From: Pelagibius sp.
Lineage (GTDB): Bacteria > Pseudomonadota > Alphaproteobacteria > Kiloniellales > Kiloniellaceae
Assembly: GCA_028280305.1 (NCBI GenBank)
Contig: JANQMC010000002.1
Span: 1-64,000, forward strand
Reading direction: 5' to 3'
Length of the DNA: 64,000 nt
Position 1 is the stretch's first letter; every line of letters begins with the position of its first letter. Of the stretch, positions 33,121 through 44,815 are shown piece after piece. The notes beneath the pieces are model-generated. The model saw only the letters and a list, made by a program, of their open reading frames with translations. It ran no database searches and was not told the origin of the DNA. Position numbers and translations under genes: made by a program.

Positions 33121-33152
33121 GGAAAGGGCGGCACCAAGCCGGCCGCCCTTCC
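33121..33152 (-). terminator. Stem-loop between nirS and nirE
   Basis: GGGCGGC at 33126-33132 pairs with GCCGCCC at 33142-33148 around a nine-base loop, with additional AA/TT and GG/CC pairs outside around one bulge. It begins about ten bases after the nirS stop and has no T-run on the minus strand. It probably stabilises the nirS message or partly terminates before the cofactor genes, giving more NirS than biosynthetic enzyme. Confidence 0.6.
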
Positions 33153-33162
33153 CTCTTTCCCG

Positions 33163-35046
<1,884 letters not shown>

Positions 35047-35048
35047 TC

Positions 35049-37127
35049 ATGCGGCTCATTGGAACCTTCGCTGCCGTCATTTTGGCCGCCCTGCTTTCAA
35101 CGTCTGCGGGCAATGTCCTGGCAGCGGGAGGGTCCTTTCTGGACGGCAGTTTTGAGGCGGCCGTTCCCGACCAGGCCATTGCCGCCCGCCTGCTGAACAG
35201 CAACGCGCCATTACGGCTAAGGCGCCAGGAAACGCCGCTTCCCGACTGGTCGGTGGAAGCTTCCGGGAAGCCTATAGGCTACCTCGCGTCGACCTGGGAA
35301 ATCTCCCGCTCCGTCGGATACTCGGGGCGCCCTATCGATATCCTGGTTGCGGTCACGCCCGACGGGCGGATCGCCGGCGCGGAACTGATCCGGCACAACG
35401 AACCGATCCTCACTCTTGGAATTTCGACCGCCGACATCGCACGCTATGTCGATGGCTTCGCCGGTGTCGATCTGACGGAGCTGCATCACGGCAGCGATGC
35501 AGAGAGTATTCTGCCGGATGTCATCGCCCGGGCCACCGTTTCCACAGGCGTGATCCGCGACGCCATCCTGCGCACCGCAAGAAGCGTCATCCTGAGCCGG
35601 CGTCTTCAAGGCAGCGGTGCTACGGGGATCGACCGGCAAAGCTTTGCACCGATGACCTGGGCGGGCCTGACAGCGGAAAAGGCCGTTGCCGGAACTGAAG
35701 CGACGCTGGACCAGGCAAGAGAGGCGCTGGCCGGCGCAAGCACCCCCATACCATCGGGCGGCGGCGTCTTCATCGACCTTCGGGTCGCGGTGCTTGATCC
35801 CCCGACCATCGGCCGCAATCTCCTCGGTCAGCAGGGATACACCCGCGCCATGGCCGCCTTGGGGCCCGACGAGGTCGCTCTCTTCGTCGCCTCAACGGGC
35901 CTGCAATCCCACCGCGGGACGGCCTGGCGCCGCAGCGGCGTCTTCGACCGGATCGCGCTGCGGCAAGGCAGCGAGACCTTTTCCTTCCGCACCGAGGACT
36001 ACAGCCGCATCGACAAGCTTGCTCTGCCGGAAGCGCCGGACTTCAAAGAGATGAGTCTGTTCCGGCTTTCCACCGAAGTCTTCGACCCGACGGCGCCTTT
36101 TACACTGGAAGTCACCGCCGAGCGCGAAACCGCGGCGGGCAGCATCTCCATGGTAACCACGCTGCCCTACCTGCTGCCCCCGGGTTTCCGCCAGCAGGCC
36201 GCAGACCTGCCGGAGGCCGCGCCGCTGTGGATTTCGGCCTGGCAGCGCAAACGGGCCGAGATTGCCGGGGTTGGCCTGATGCTCGCCGTCCTGGCGGGCA
36301 TCCTGTTCTTCCAGGAATCCTTCGTCCGGCGCGCCCGCTTATGGCGCCGGGGCCGCATTGCCTTCCTGACGGTTACCCTCATCTGGCTGGGCTGGATCGC
36401 CGGCGGTCAGCTCTCTGTCGTCCACGTCTTGGCTTTCCTGCATTCCCTGCTCAGCGGCTTCCGCTGGGAGACCTTCCTGATCGAGCCGGTGGTCTTCATC
36501 CTCTGGGGCTTCGTCGCTCTCGGCCTGCTGTTCTGGGGGCGCGGCGTTTACTGCGGTTGGCTCTGCCCATTCGGCGCACTGCAGGAATTGACCAACGAGA
36601 TCGCGCAGCGTCTGCGCATCCCCCAGATCGAAGTGCCCTTTGTGATCCACGAGCGGCTCTGGGTCATCAAATACACGCTCTTCGTGGCGATCCTCGGCCT
36701 GTCCTTCTACTCCATGGAGCAGGCCCTGATCCTGGCCGAGGCGGAACCCTTCAAGACCGCCATGTCGATGTACTTCCTGCGGGCTTGGCCCTTCGTTGTT
36801 TTCGTCGCGCTTATCCTCATCGCGGGACTGTTCATTGAGCGCTTTTACTGCCGTTATCTTTGTCCGCTGGGGGCCGCCTTGGCGATCCCGGCCAAATTGA
36901 AGCTGTTTGACTGGTTGCGCCGCCGGCCCCAGTGCGGACGCGAATGCCGGCTCTGCGACCAGCAGTGCACGGTAGGGGCCATCGACCCCATTGGCCGCAT
37001 AAACCCCAATGAATGCGTGCTCTGCCTGCGCTGCCAGATGATCTTCCACGACGATGCCACCTGTCCGGTGCTGAAGCGCCGCAGCAGCCGGCGCAAGCAG
37101 GCAACCGAAGCCCCGACGCCGGGATAA
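35049..37127 (+). CDS. nirI: NirI, NosR-like flavo-iron-sulfur membrane protein
   Basis: A 692-residue paralog of NosR. A signal peptide and an N-terminal FMN-binding domain (to about 180) precede a second periplasmic region, five or six membrane segments from about 405, and a C-terminal polyferredoxin. The two CxxxCP motifs of the membrane part are [19 protein letters not shown] and CRYLCPLGAAL; the clusters follow as CGRECRLCDQQC and CVLCLRCQMIF. In Paracoccus nirI lies divergent from nirS, as here, and is needed for nirS expression or activity. The flavin-acceptor motif reads IARATVS where NosR has ISGATVT, keeping the threonine but losing Ser-Gly. Confidence 0.88.
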   Translation: MRLIGTFAAVILAALLSTSAGNVLAAGGSFLDGSFEAAVPDQAIAARLLNSNAPLRLRRQETPLPDWSVEASGKPIGYLASTWEISRSVGYSGRPIDILVAVTPDGRIAGAELIRHNEPILTLGISTADIARYVDGFAGVDLTELHHGSDAESILPDVIARATVSTGVIRDAILRTARSVILSRRLQGSGATGIDRQSFAPMTWAGLTAEKAVAGTEATLDQAREALAGASTPIPSGGGVFIDLRVAVLDPPTIGRNLLGQQGYTRAMAALGPDEVALFVASTGLQSHRGTAWRRSGVFDRIALRQGSETFSFRTEDYSRIDKLALPEAPDFKEMSLFRLSTEVFDPTAPFTLEVTAERETAAGSISMVTTLPYLLPPGFRQQAADLPEAAPLWISAWQRKRAEIAGVGLMLAVLAGILFFQESFVRRARLWRRGRIAFLTVTLIWLGWIAGGQLSVVHVLAFLHSLLSGFRWETFLIEPVVFILWGFVALGLLFWGRGVYCGWLCPFGALQELTNEIAQRLRIPQIEVPFVIHERLWVIKYTLFVAILGLSFYSMEQALILAEAEPFKTAMSMYFLRAWPFVVFVALILIAGLFIERFYCRYLCPLGAALAIPAKLKLFDWLRRRPQCGRECRLCDQQCTVGAIDPIGRINPNECVLCLRCQMIFHDDATCPVLKRRSSRRKQATEAPTPG

Positions 37128-37133
37128 GAGAGC

Positions 37134-37147
37134 TTGACCATAGTCAA
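37134..37147 (+). promoter_or_regulatory. FNR/NnrR-type box before nosR
   Basis: TTGAC-CATA-GTCAA, a perfect inverted repeat with Crp/Fnr half-sites, ending 57 bases before the nosR start and only seven after the nirI stop. A second palindrome, CAGGCT-CAAA-AGCCTG, lies at 37154-37169 between the box and the gene. Confidence 0.75.
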
Positions 37148-37153
37148 GGTGGA

Positions 37154-37169
37154 CAGGCTCAAAAGCCTG
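37154..37169. promoter_or_regulatory. Palindrome in the nosR promoter
   Basis: CAGGCT at 37154-37159, loop CAAA, AGCCTG at 37164-37169. It lies seven bases downstream of the FNR-type box, where RNA polymerase should bind. It may be a second operator or a leader hairpin. Confidence 0.35.
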
Positions 37170-37203
37170 CAGACTTCATCCTCCGCTATGGAGGAAGCCC
37201 CCC

Positions 37204-39399
37204 ATGCGCCTTGGTGCATGCCTGACCGCCCTTTTCGCCCTCGCCGCCGGCTTGTTCGCCGAACCTTCGGTTGTTTCGGCGCAGGCGGAACTGCCGCGTT
37301 TCATTGCCGAACTTGAGGCATCGGCGCTGGTTCCCGGTGCCACCGGGTTCGGGGCGCTGCGCGAAGACATTCCCGTCGCCCCGGTCCTGAAAGACGGCGA
37401 GACTCTTGCCTGGGCCTTCCTGACGTCGGATTTCGTCGGCACCACCGGCTATTCCGGCAAACCGATCCATGTGGTTGCGGCGATCTCGCCGGACGCCGTT
37501 CTGACCGGCGTCCAACTGGTCGAACATTCCGAACCCATCGTCCTCATCGGCATTCCGGAAGCCGAGGTCCGCGAACTCACCGAAAGCTATGCCGGTCTCG
37601 ATTTGAAGGCGGAAGCGGCGGCGGGCGGCTCTGCCCACGATCTCGACATCATCTCCGGCGCCACCGTCACCATTATGGTGATCGACGATTCGGTGGTGCG
37701 CGGCGGGCTTAAGGTTGCGCGGACCCTGGGCCTCGGCGGCCTTGCGCCGGAAGCCAGGGGGCCGCAGCGGGCGCTCGATCCCGAACTGCAGAGCCGCGAA
37801 GACTGGACGACCCTGGCCGGTGACGGCTCCCTGCGTAGCCTGGCGATCGACGTCGGCCAGATCAACGCCGCCTTCGCCGCTTCCGGCGATGACAGGGCCG
37901 CGGCCCGCCCCGAGAAAGGCCCCGATACCGACACCTTCATCGACATGAAGGTCGCGCTCGTCAGCGTGCCCTCCATCGGGCTCAGTCTGCTCGGCGAAGC
38001 GGAGTACGCCAATCTGGTCAACTGGCTGCAGGAAGGTGAGCACGCCATTCTGGTCGCTGGGCGCGGACGCTACTCCTTCAAAGGCTCGGGCTATGTCCGC
38101 GGCGGGATATTCGACCGCATCCAACTGATTCAAGGCGATCGTTCGGTGCGCTTCTTCGACCGCCAGCACCGGCGCCTCGGCGAGGTCGCGGCAGCGGGCG
38201 CCCCCTCCTTCGACGAACTGGATCTCTTCAAGATTCCCGCCGATGCCGACTTCGATCCGGCCGCTTCCTGGCGCCTGCAACTCCTGGCGCAGCGCGCAGT
38301 CGGACCGGTAGAGAAGACTTTTCTCACCTTCGATCTCGGCTACCGCCTGCCGGAGCGCTACCTTCTGCCCCTCGCCCCGGTGGTCGACAGTGCCGGTGAA
38401 GAGGCCGCCGCAAAGGCAGCCCTCTGGCAGCGCATCTGGCGCGAGCGCAAGATCGAGATCGCCGGGCTCAGCATCATGCTGGTGGTCCTCACCGGCCTGT
38501 TCTTCTTCCAACGTCAGGCAACGGTCAATGAACGCGGCCTTTTCTGGTTCCGCATGGGCTACCTGACGGTGACCCTGGTCTTCCTCGGCTGGTACGCCAA
38601 CGCGCAGCTTTCGGTGGTCAACCTGATGGCTCTGGCCGGGGCGCTCAGGACCAACTTCACCTGGGATGCCTTCCTGCTCGACCCTCTGGTTTTCATTCTC
38701 TGGTTCTCCGTCGCCGCAGCGCTGGTGTTCTGGGGCCGCGGCGCCTACTGCGGCTGGCTCTGCCCCTTCGGCGCGCTGCAGGAACTGACCAACAAGATCG
38801 CGCGAGCCCTTCGCGTCCCGCAGTGGGAACTCCCCTGGGGCCTGCACGAACGGCTCTGGCCGATCAAGTACATGCTCTTCTTCGGCCTCTTCGGCATCTC
38901 GCTTGCCTCGATCCCGCTGGCGGAAACCTATGCCGAGGTCGAACCCTTCAAGACCGCCATCATCCTGAAGTTCGCTCGCGAGTGGCCCTTCGTGATCTTC
39001 GCCGTTGCCCTGCTGGTCGCCGGACTCTTCATTGAGCGCTTCTACTGCCGCTATCTCTGCGCGCTGGGGGCGGCGCTGGCGATCCCGGCGAGAATGCGAA
39101 TGTTCGATTGGCTGAAGCGCTACCACGAGTGCGGGCGCCCCTGCAAAACCTGCGCGAGCGAGTGCCCCGTTCAGGCCATTCATCCGACCGGCGAAATCAA
39201 TCCCAACGAATGCGTCAACTGCCTGCACTGCCAGATGCTCTATCAGTCGCAGGAGCGCTGCCCGGTGGTTGCACGCCAGATGAAGCGCCTTGCCACCGCC
39301 GCCGAGCGGATGAAGGCCGCCCCCAAACTTCAGGACGGCAAACTCGCCGCCCCATCTTCCAATGCCCCAGCCTCTCAGAAGGAGAAAAGCTATGTCTGA
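37204..39399 (+). CDS. nosR: NosR, flavoprotein electron donor for N2O reduction
   Basis: A 731-residue membrane protein. Signal peptide (1-27), FMN-binding domain to about 185 with the flavin-acceptor motif DIISGATVT, then six membrane segments from about 420 with [19 protein letters not shown] and [11 protein letters not shown]. The C-terminal ferredoxin domain has [12 protein letters not shown] and [10 protein letters not shown]. NosR passes electrons from the quinol pool to NosZ and is needed for nos expression. FMN is attached by the ApbE-type NosX encoded downstream. Its stop overlaps nosZ by eight bases, and an FNR-type box lies upstream. Confidence 0.93.
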   Translation: MRLGACLTALFALAAGLFAEPSVVSAQAELPRFIAELEASALVPGATGFGALREDIPVAPVLKDGETLAWAFLTSDFVGTTGYSGKPIHVVAAISPDAVLTGVQLVEHSEPIVLIGIPEAEVRELTESYAGLDLKAEAAAGGSAHDLDIISGATVTIMVIDDSVVRGGLKVARTLGLGGLAPEARGPQRALDPELQSREDWTTLAGDGSLRSLAIDVGQINAAFAASGDDRAAARPEKGPDTDTFIDMKVALVSVPSIGLSLLGEAEYANLVNWLQEGEHAILVAGRGRYSFKGSGYVRGGIFDRIQLIQGDRSVRFFDRQHRRLGEVAAAGAPSFDELDLFKIPADADFDPAASWRLQLLAQRAVGPVEKTFLTFDLGYRLPERYLLPLAPVVDSAGEEAAAKAALWQRIWRERKIEIAGLSIMLVVLTGLFFFQRQATVNERGLFWFRMGYLTVTLVFLGWYANAQLSVVNLMALAGALRTNFTWDAFLLDPLVFILWFSVAAALVFWGRGAYCGWLCPFGALQELTNKIARALRVPQWELPWGLHERLWPIKYMLFFGLFGISLASIPLAETYAEVEPFKTAIILKFAREWPFVIFAVALLVAGLFIERFYCRYLCALGAALAIPARMRMFDWLKRYHECGRPCKTCASECPVQAIHPTGEINPNECVNCLHCQMLYQSQERCPVVARQMKRLATAAERMKAAPKLQDGKLAAPSSNAPASQKEKSYV

Positions 39400-41323
39400 T
39401 AAGTCCAATCCCCAGGCCAACCCCTCGGCCAATCACTGGGCCATCACCCGGCGCGATCTCCTTGGAGCCTCGGCCGGCGGCGCCCTCCTGGCTTCAGCGA
39501 CCGCGGGCGGCTCGGTTCTTACCGCCAGCCGCCCAGCCCAGGCCGCCAGCGGCGCCTTCGCCCTGGAACCGGGCGAACTCGATGAATACTACGGCTTCTG
39601 GTCCTCCGGCCAATCCGGCGAGATGCGTATCCTCGGCGTGCCGTCGATGCGCGAGCTGATGCGGGTGCCGGTCTTCAACCGCTGCTCGGCAACCGGCTGG
39701 GGCCAGACCAACGAGTCCCTGAAGGTCCTGACCGAGGGGCTGCTGCCGGAGACCAAGACCTATCTCAAGGCCCAGGGCAAGGTCACCTACGACAACGGCG
39801 ACCTGCATCACCCGCACATGTCCTTCACCGACGGCACCTACGACGGCCGCTACATCTTCATGAACGACAAGGCCAACACCCGGGTCGCCCGGGTGCGCTG
39901 CGATGTCATGAAATGCGACAAGATCATCGAGATTCCCAACGCCAAGGACATTCATGGCCTGCGCCCGCAGAAGTTCCCGCGCACCGGCTATGTCTTCGCC
40001 AACGGCGAGCACGAGGCGCCGCTGATCAACGACGGCATGATCCTCGACAAGCCCGAGGAGTACGTGAACATCTTCAGCGCCATCGACGGCGATGAAATGA
40101 AGGTCGCCTGGCAGGTGATCGTCAGCGGCAACCTCGATAACTGCGACGCCGACTATCAGGGCAAATACGCCTTTTCGACCAGCTACAACTCGGAAATGGG
40201 CATGAATCTGGCCGAGATGACAGCCAGCGAAACCGACCATGTGGTGATCTTCAACATCAAGCGCATCGAAGAAGGCGTGAAAGCCGGTGATGTTCAAATG
40301 CTGCACGGCGTACCGGTGCTCGACGGGCGCAAGGGGTCGAAGTACACCCGCTATGTGCCGATCCCCAACAGCCCGCATGGCTGCAACACGGCGCCGGACA
40401 AGCGCCACGTGGTGATCAACGGCAAGCTGTCGCCCACCGTCTCGGTCATTGACGTGACCAAGGTCGACGCCCTCTTTGAGGAAGATGCCGATCCGCGCTC
40501 CTGCATCGTGGCCGAGCCGCAACTGGGTCTCGGCCCCCTGCACACCGCCTTCGACGGCAAGGGCAATGCCTTCACCACCCTGTTCCTCGACAGCCAGGTG
40601 GTGAAATGGAACATCGACAAGGCGATCCAGGCCTACGCCGGCAGTGACGTCGACCCGATCATTTCAAAAGTCGATGTCCACTACCAGCCCGGCCACAACT
40701 CGACCTCCATGGGCGAAACGGCGGAGGCCGACGGCAAGTGGCTGATTTCGATGAACAAGTTCTCCAAGGACCGTTTCCTGAACGTCGGCCCGCTGAAGCC
40801 GGAGAACGAGCAGCTTATCGACATCTCCAGCGATGAAATGAAGGTCGTCCACGACGGCCCGACCTTCGCCGAACCCCATGACAGCGTGCTGGTGCATCGC
40901 TCCAAGCTGAATCCGGAAATTGTCTGGAAGCGCGATGACCCCATGTTCGCCGACGCGGTCAAACAGGCCGAAGCCGATGGCGTCAACCTGGAGGACGGCG
41001 CTGAGGAACCGATCCGCGACGGCAACAAGGTACGGGTCTACATGACCTCTGTCGCCCCCGTCTTCAGCATGGAGAAGTTCACGGTGAAGCAGGGCGACGA
41101 GGTGACGATCTACGTCACCAACCTGGACGACATCGACGATCTGACCCATGGCTTCTGTCTGTCAAATTTCGGCGTCGCCATGGAGGTGGGACCGCTGGCA
41201 ACGGCCTCGGTAACCTTCGTCGCCGAACGCCCTGGGGTCCATTGGTACTACTGTCAGTGGTTCTGTCACGCACTCCATATGGAGATGCGCGGCCGCATGC
41301 TGGTCGAGCCGAGGGGGGTCTGA
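39392..41323 (+). CDS. nosZ: NosZ, nitrous oxide reductase (clade I, Tat-exported)
   Basis: A 643-residue copper enzyme reducing N2O to N2. The N-terminal Tat signal has the twin arginine at 20-21 ([13 protein letters not shown]). The seven-bladed propeller carries the CuZ histidine segments [22 protein letters not shown] and AEPHDS. The C-terminal cupredoxin binds CuA through the motif [19 protein letters not shown]. The Tat signal places it in clade I, matched by the clade-I accessory set nosRDFYLX. The ATG at 39392 has AAGGAG ten bases upstream; the ten codons before it in frame are nosR sequence. Confidence 0.96.
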   Translation: MSDKSNPQANPSANHWAITRRDLLGASAGGALLASATAGGSVLTASRPAQAASGAFALEPGELDEYYGFWSSGQSGEMRILGVPSMRELMRVPVFNRCSATGWGQTNESLKVLTEGLLPETKTYLKAQGKVTYDNGDLHHPHMSFTDGTYDGRYIFMNDKANTRVARVRCDVMKCDKIIEIPNAKDIHGLRPQKFPRTGYVFANGEHEAPLINDGMILDKPEEYVNIFSAIDGDEMKVAWQVIVSGNLDNCDADYQGKYAFSTSYNSEMGMNLAEMTASETDHVVIFNIKRIEEGVKAGDVQMLHGVPVLDGRKGSKYTRYVPIPNSPHGCNTAPDKRHVVINGKLSPTVSVIDVTKVDALFEEDADPRSCIVAEPQLGLGPLHTAFDGKGNAFTTLFLDSQVVKWNIDKAIQAYAGSDVDPIISKVDVHYQPGHNSTSMGETAEADGKWLISMNKFSKDRFLNVGPLKPENEQLIDISSDEMKVVHDGPTFAEPHDSVLVHRSKLNPEIVWKRDDPMFADAVKQAEADGVNLEDGAEEPIRDGNKVRVYMTSVAPVFSMEKFTVKQGDEVTIYVTNLDDIDDLTHGFCLSNFGVAMEVGPLATASVTFVAERPGVHWYYCQWFCHALHMEMRGRMLVEPRGV

Positions 41324-41327
41324 CCGC

Positions 41328-42593
41328 ATGCTGCGCCTCGGGCTCATACTCGCCATTCTGCTGATGCCCGCCGCCGCCGCGGCGGTGCAGCGGGACGTGC
41401 CGGCTGAGCCCGGGGCCCTGGCGGCCGCGGTTCGGGAGGCGGCGTCGGGGGATGTCCTGCATCTCGCACCGGGCCGTCACCAGGGGGCCATCGTGATCGA
41501 GAAGCGACTGACGCTGGATGGTGGCGGCGCCGCGACCATCGACGGCGGGGGCGAAGGCAGCGTCATCACCGTCGCCGCCCCGGATGTTGTCCTGCGCGGC
41601 CTGACCATCGTCGGCTCGGGCTCCTCTCATGAGACCATCGATGCAGGAGTCTCTCTCGGCAAGAAGGCCCGGAATGCCGTGGTCGAGGGCAACAGACTGC
41701 TGGGCAACCTCTACGGTGTCGACATCCACGGCGCCCGCGACGCCAGGGTTGCCGGGAACGTCATCGACGGCCGCCGCGACCACCGAGTGAACCAGCGGGG
41801 CAACGGCGTTTACGTCTGGAATGCGCCGGGCGCCGTGGTCGAAAGCAACGACATCCGCTGGGGCCGGGACGGCATCTTCGTCAACACATCGCGGAAGAAT
41901 GTATTTCGGAACAACCGTTTCCGCGAACTGCGTTTCGCGGTGCATTACATGTATGCCGACGACAGCGAAGTTTCCGGCAACCTCTCGGTCGGCAACGATC
42001 TGGGCTACGCCGTCATGTTTTCCAAGCGCCTGCGCGTCACCGGCAACATCTCTCTCGACGACCGCGAACATGGCATCATGCTGAATTATGCCAATAGTTC
42101 CTTGGTCTCCGGCAACCTGGTGCGCGGCGGCGAGAATCGCTGCGCCTTCCTTTACAACGCCCATAAGAACCGCATCGAAGGCAACCGCTTCGAGCGCTGC
42201 AGGATCGGTATTCACTTCACCGCGGGCTCGGAGCGCAATGCCCTGACCGATAACGCCTTCATTGGCAACCGCACCCAGGTGAAGTATGTCGGCTCGCGCT
42301 GGCTGGAGTGGTCGGATGACGGTCGCGGCAACCATTGGAGCGACCTGGCCGCCTACGACGTCGACGGTGACGGCATCGCCGATGCGCCCTATCGGCCGAA
42401 CGATCACATGGACCATATTCTCTGGACGCAGCCGGCGGCCAAACTGCTGCTCGGCGCCCCCGCGGTGCAGCTTGTGCGCTGGGCCCAATCCGCTTTCCCA
42501 GCCCTGCTGCCCGGTGGCGTGATCGACAGCAGCCCGCTGATGCGGCCGGTCGAGATCCCGGTTCCGGATTGGGAGGCCGAAAATGACCGATAA
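41328..42593 (+). CDS. nosD: NosD, periplasmic copper-assembly protein
   Basis: A 421-residue secreted protein with a signal peptide (1-19) and a parallel beta-helix of CASH-type repeats from about 30 to 330, visible as recurring patterns such as VVEGNRLLGNLYGVDI, VVESNDIRWGRDGI and LVSGNLVRGGENRC. NosD acts with the NosFY ABC complex to assemble the sulfide-bridged CuZ centre of NosZ, presenting the sulfur or copper partner on the periplasmic side. Starts four bases after nosZ with GAGGGGGG upstream; its end overlaps nosF by 11 bases. Confidence 0.93.
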   Translation: MLRLGLILAILLMPAAAAAVQRDVPAEPGALAAAVREAASGDVLHLAPGRHQGAIVIEKRLTLDGGGAATIDGGGEGSVITVAAPDVVLRGLTIVGSGSSHETIDAGVSLGKKARNAVVEGNRLLGNLYGVDIHGARDARVAGNVIDGRRDHRVNQRGNGVYVWNAPGAVVESNDIRWGRDGIFVNTSRKNVFRNNRFRELRFAVHYMYADDSEVSGNLSVGNDLGYAVMFSKRLRVTGNISLDDREHGIMLNYANSSLVSGNLVRGGENRCAFLYNAHKNRIEGNRFERCRIGIHFTAGSERNALTDNAFIGNRTQVKYVGSRWLEWSDDGRGNHWSDLAAYDVDGDGIADAPYRPNDHMDHILWTQPAAKLLLGAPAVQLVRWAQSAFPALLPGGVIDSSPLMRPVEIPVPDWEAENDR

Positions 42594-43485
42594 TCCCGCG
42601 CTCACCCTCAATGGCGTCACCAAACGCTATGGCAAGACCGAAACCCTGAAGGGCATCGACCTCACCGTGAAGCTGGGTGAGCGCGTCGCCCTGCTGGGTC
42701 ACAACGGCGCCGGCAAAACGACCCTGATGAAACTGGTGTTGGGCCTGACGGGGCTGACCGCCGGAAGCATTGCCTTGGACGGCGCAGAGCCGGGCTCGGC
42801 GGCGGCACGCAAGGCCTCCGCCTATCTGCCCGAAGCCGTCGCCTTTCACAAACTGCTGAGCGGCCGCGAGCAACTGCGTCTTTTCGCCCGTCTGGCCGGA
42901 GAATCGCCAAGCTGCGTCGAGCCGCTGCTGGAACGGGTCGGCCTCGGCGAAGCGGCCGGGCGGCGCATCGGCACTTGGTCGAAGGGCATGCGCCAGCGGC
43001 TCGGCCTCGCCCAGGTCCTGCTGGGATCGCCGCGCGTCGCCCTGCTCGACGAGCCGACCAGCGGACTCGACCCAATCTCGCGTCATGACCTCTATGCCAT
43101 CATCGACGAGATTGCGGCCCGCGGGGCGGCGGTATTGATCGCCTCTCACACGCTGACCGAGGTTGAGGCGCGGACCGACCGCATCGCCATCCTGCGCCAG
43201 GGTCAGCTGGTCGCCGACGACACGCTGGACCGGCTGAGAGCCAAGGCCGGCCTGCCGATCCGCTTGCGGCTGACCGCGCGGCAGGACGGCGCCGCGGAAA
43301 TCCAGACCCGCCTTGGCGGCCTGCGGGTGAACGGCACCGCTGTCGAGCTTCACTGCCGGCCGGAAGAAAAGATGAACCAGTTGGCGAGGATCGCCGGGCT
43401 GGGCGGATTGGTGGCTGATGTCGAGATGGCACCGCCGAGCCTGGAAGATCTTTATCGCCATTACTCCGGGGAGGATCGCCGATGA
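42583..43485 (+). CDS. nosF: NosF, ABC ATPase for NosZ maturation
   Basis: A 300-residue ATP-binding protein. Walker A GHNGAGKTT (about 38-46), signature region WSKGMRQRLGLAQ and Walker B VALLDEPTSGLDP. The C-terminal extension (about 215-300) is typical of NosF. It powers NosY so that the NosDFY complex can deliver sulfur (or a copper-sulfur unit) to NosZ. Overlaps nosD at its start and nosY by four bases at its end. Confidence 0.92.
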   Translation: MTDNPALTLNGVTKRYGKTETLKGIDLTVKLGERVALLGHNGAGKTTLMKLVLGLTGLTAGSIALDGAEPGSAAARKASAYLPEAVAFHKLLSGREQLRLFARLAGESPSCVEPLLERVGLGEAAGRRIGTWSKGMRQRLGLAQVLLGSPRVALLDEPTSGLDPISRHDLYAIIDEIAARGAAVLIASHTLTEVEARTDRIAILRQGQLVADDTLDRLRAKAGLPIRLRLTARQDGAAEIQTRLGGLRVNGTAVELHCRPEEKMNQLARIAGLGGLVADVEMAPPSLEDLYRHYSGEDRR

Positions 43486-44306
43486 TATCGCGCAGTCTGG
43501 CCGTGGCCGCCGCCGAGTTCGCCATCGCCCGGCGTAACCGCTGGGTCTTCATGGCAACCGGAATCATGATCCTTTTCGCCCTGGCGCTCACCTTTGCCGG
43601 GGCCGCGCCGACCGGCTCGCTCGGCGTCGATCTGCTCACCGTTTCCGTCGCCTCGATGACCACCCTCTCGGTCTACCTGACGCCGCTTCTGGCGCTCTTG
43701 ATGGCCTTTGACGCCATTGCCGGCGAAGCGGAGCGTGGCGGGCTGGCGCTGCTGCTGACCTATCCGGTTTCGCGAGGAGAGCTTCTGCTCGGCAAGTTCG
43801 CCGCGCAGCTCGGCGTTCTGGCCTTCGCGGTGACGATCGGTTTCGGCGCGGCGGGCGCCGCGGCGGCACTTGCCGGTGGGGCCGGTGCCGAGAGCCTGAT
43901 GGCGCTCGCGCGCCTGATCGGCACCTCGATCCTGCTCGGCGCCGCCTTCATCGCCCTCGGCTATGCCCTCTCCGCCCTGGCCGGCAGCAGCACCGGCGCG
44001 GCGGGACTGGCCGCCGGCCTCTGGCTGGTCTTTGTCGTCCTCTATGATCTCGGTCTGCTGGGCGCCGTGGTCTTCGATGATGGCGGCAGCTTTACCCGCA
44101 CGGTTTTTCCCTGGCTGCTGACCATCAACCCTGCCGATGCCTTTCGGCTGTGGAATGTCGCCGCCGCCGAAGGGGTGGCACTGGCGACCGGTATGACCGG
44201 CGCGGCGAGCGCTCTGCCTGCCTGGGCAGCCCCCACCGCGCTCATCCTCTGGCCGCTGGCAGCACTCGGCGTCGCGCGGATCACCTTTGGAAGGATCGAA
44301 CCATGA
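43482..44306 (+). CDS. nosY: NosY, membrane subunit of the NosDFY transporter
   Basis: A 274-residue ABC-2 type membrane protein with six hydrophobic segments: about 18-40, 58-80, 103-128, 141-165, 170-192 and 245-265. The motif EAERGGLALLLTYPVSRGELLLGKF between segments 2 and 3 contacts the NosF ATPase. It forms the membrane part of the complex that matures the CuZ centre. ATGA overlaps on both sides, with nosF before and nosL after. Confidence 0.92.
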   Translation: MISRSLAVAAAEFAIARRNRWVFMATGIMILFALALTFAGAAPTGSLGVDLLTVSVASMTTLSVYLTPLLALLMAFDAIAGEAERGGLALLLTYPVSRGELLLGKFAAQLGVLAFAVTIGFGAAGAAAALAGGAGAESLMALARLIGTSILLGAAFIALGYALSALAGSSTGAAGLAAGLWLVFVVLYDLGLLGAVVFDDGGSFTRTVFPWLLTINPADAFRLWNVAAAEGVALATGMTGAASALPAWAAPTALILWPLAALGVARITFGRIEP

Positions 44307-44815
44307 AACGCGCCCTGCTTAGCCTGCTGCTTCTGGCGGCCTGCAACGACGAGGTCGCGGTGGCGCCGGATCCGGTTCCGCTCACCGACACCGCTCTCAG
44401 CTATTTCTGTCAGATGTGGATCGCCGATCACGGCGGCCCGAAAGCGCAGATCCATCTGGAGGGCTTTGATCAGCCGATCTTCTTCGCCCAGGTGCGCGAC
44501 GCTCTCGCCTATCTGCGCAGTCCCGAGCGCGATGCACCGGTTACCGCCGTCTATGTCAGCGACATGGCGCAGGCCGTAAGCTGGGAGGAACCCGGCCCCG
44601 GCAACTGGGTCGACGCCGAGACTGCGGCTTTCGTTGTCGGCGCCGATGTCACCGGCGGTATGGGCGCGCCGGAAGTCGCGCCCTTCGGTTCCACGATCGC
44701 CGCCGAGGCCTTCGCAGCCCGTCATGGCGGCAGCGTCATGGCCTTGGAGGAAATTCCGTCCGAAGCCGTTCTGGGCGCCGTCGACTTCGACCTGCCGGGG
44801 GAGGAGAAGCAATGA
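44303..44815 (+). CDS. nosL: NosL, copper chaperone lipoprotein
   Basis: A 170-residue lipoprotein. The signal ends with a lipobox LLLAAC at about 9-14, placing Cys14 as the lipidated residue. The copper motif C-x-M is in YFCQMWIADHGGPKAQ, and the second conserved region IFFAQVRDALAYLR follows. NosL delivers Cu(I) to the NosZ assembly complex at the membrane. The ORF is open earlier at 44150, inside nosY; ATG at 44303 overlaps the nosY stop as ATGA and begins the signal, so it is the real start. Confidence 0.92.
   Translation: MKRALLSLLLLAACNDEVAVAPDPVPLTDTALSYFCQMWIADHGGPKAQIHLEGFDQPIFFAQVRDALAYLRSPERDAPVTAVYVSDMAQAVSWEEPGPGNWVDAETAAFVVGADVTGGMGAPEVAPFGSTIAAEAFAARHGGSVMALEEIPSEAVLGAVDFDLPGEEKQ

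Noticed and set aside
37186-39432. 748-codon open frame on the minus strand opposite nosR
   Set aside because: It is the exact antisense shadow of a well-supported gene in GC-rich DNA, has low-complexity composition rich in Arg, Gly and Ala and matches no family.
44150-44815. A longer NosL starting inside nosY
   Set aside because: The first 51 codons have no family similarity; the ATGA overlap and lipoprotein signal mark 44303.
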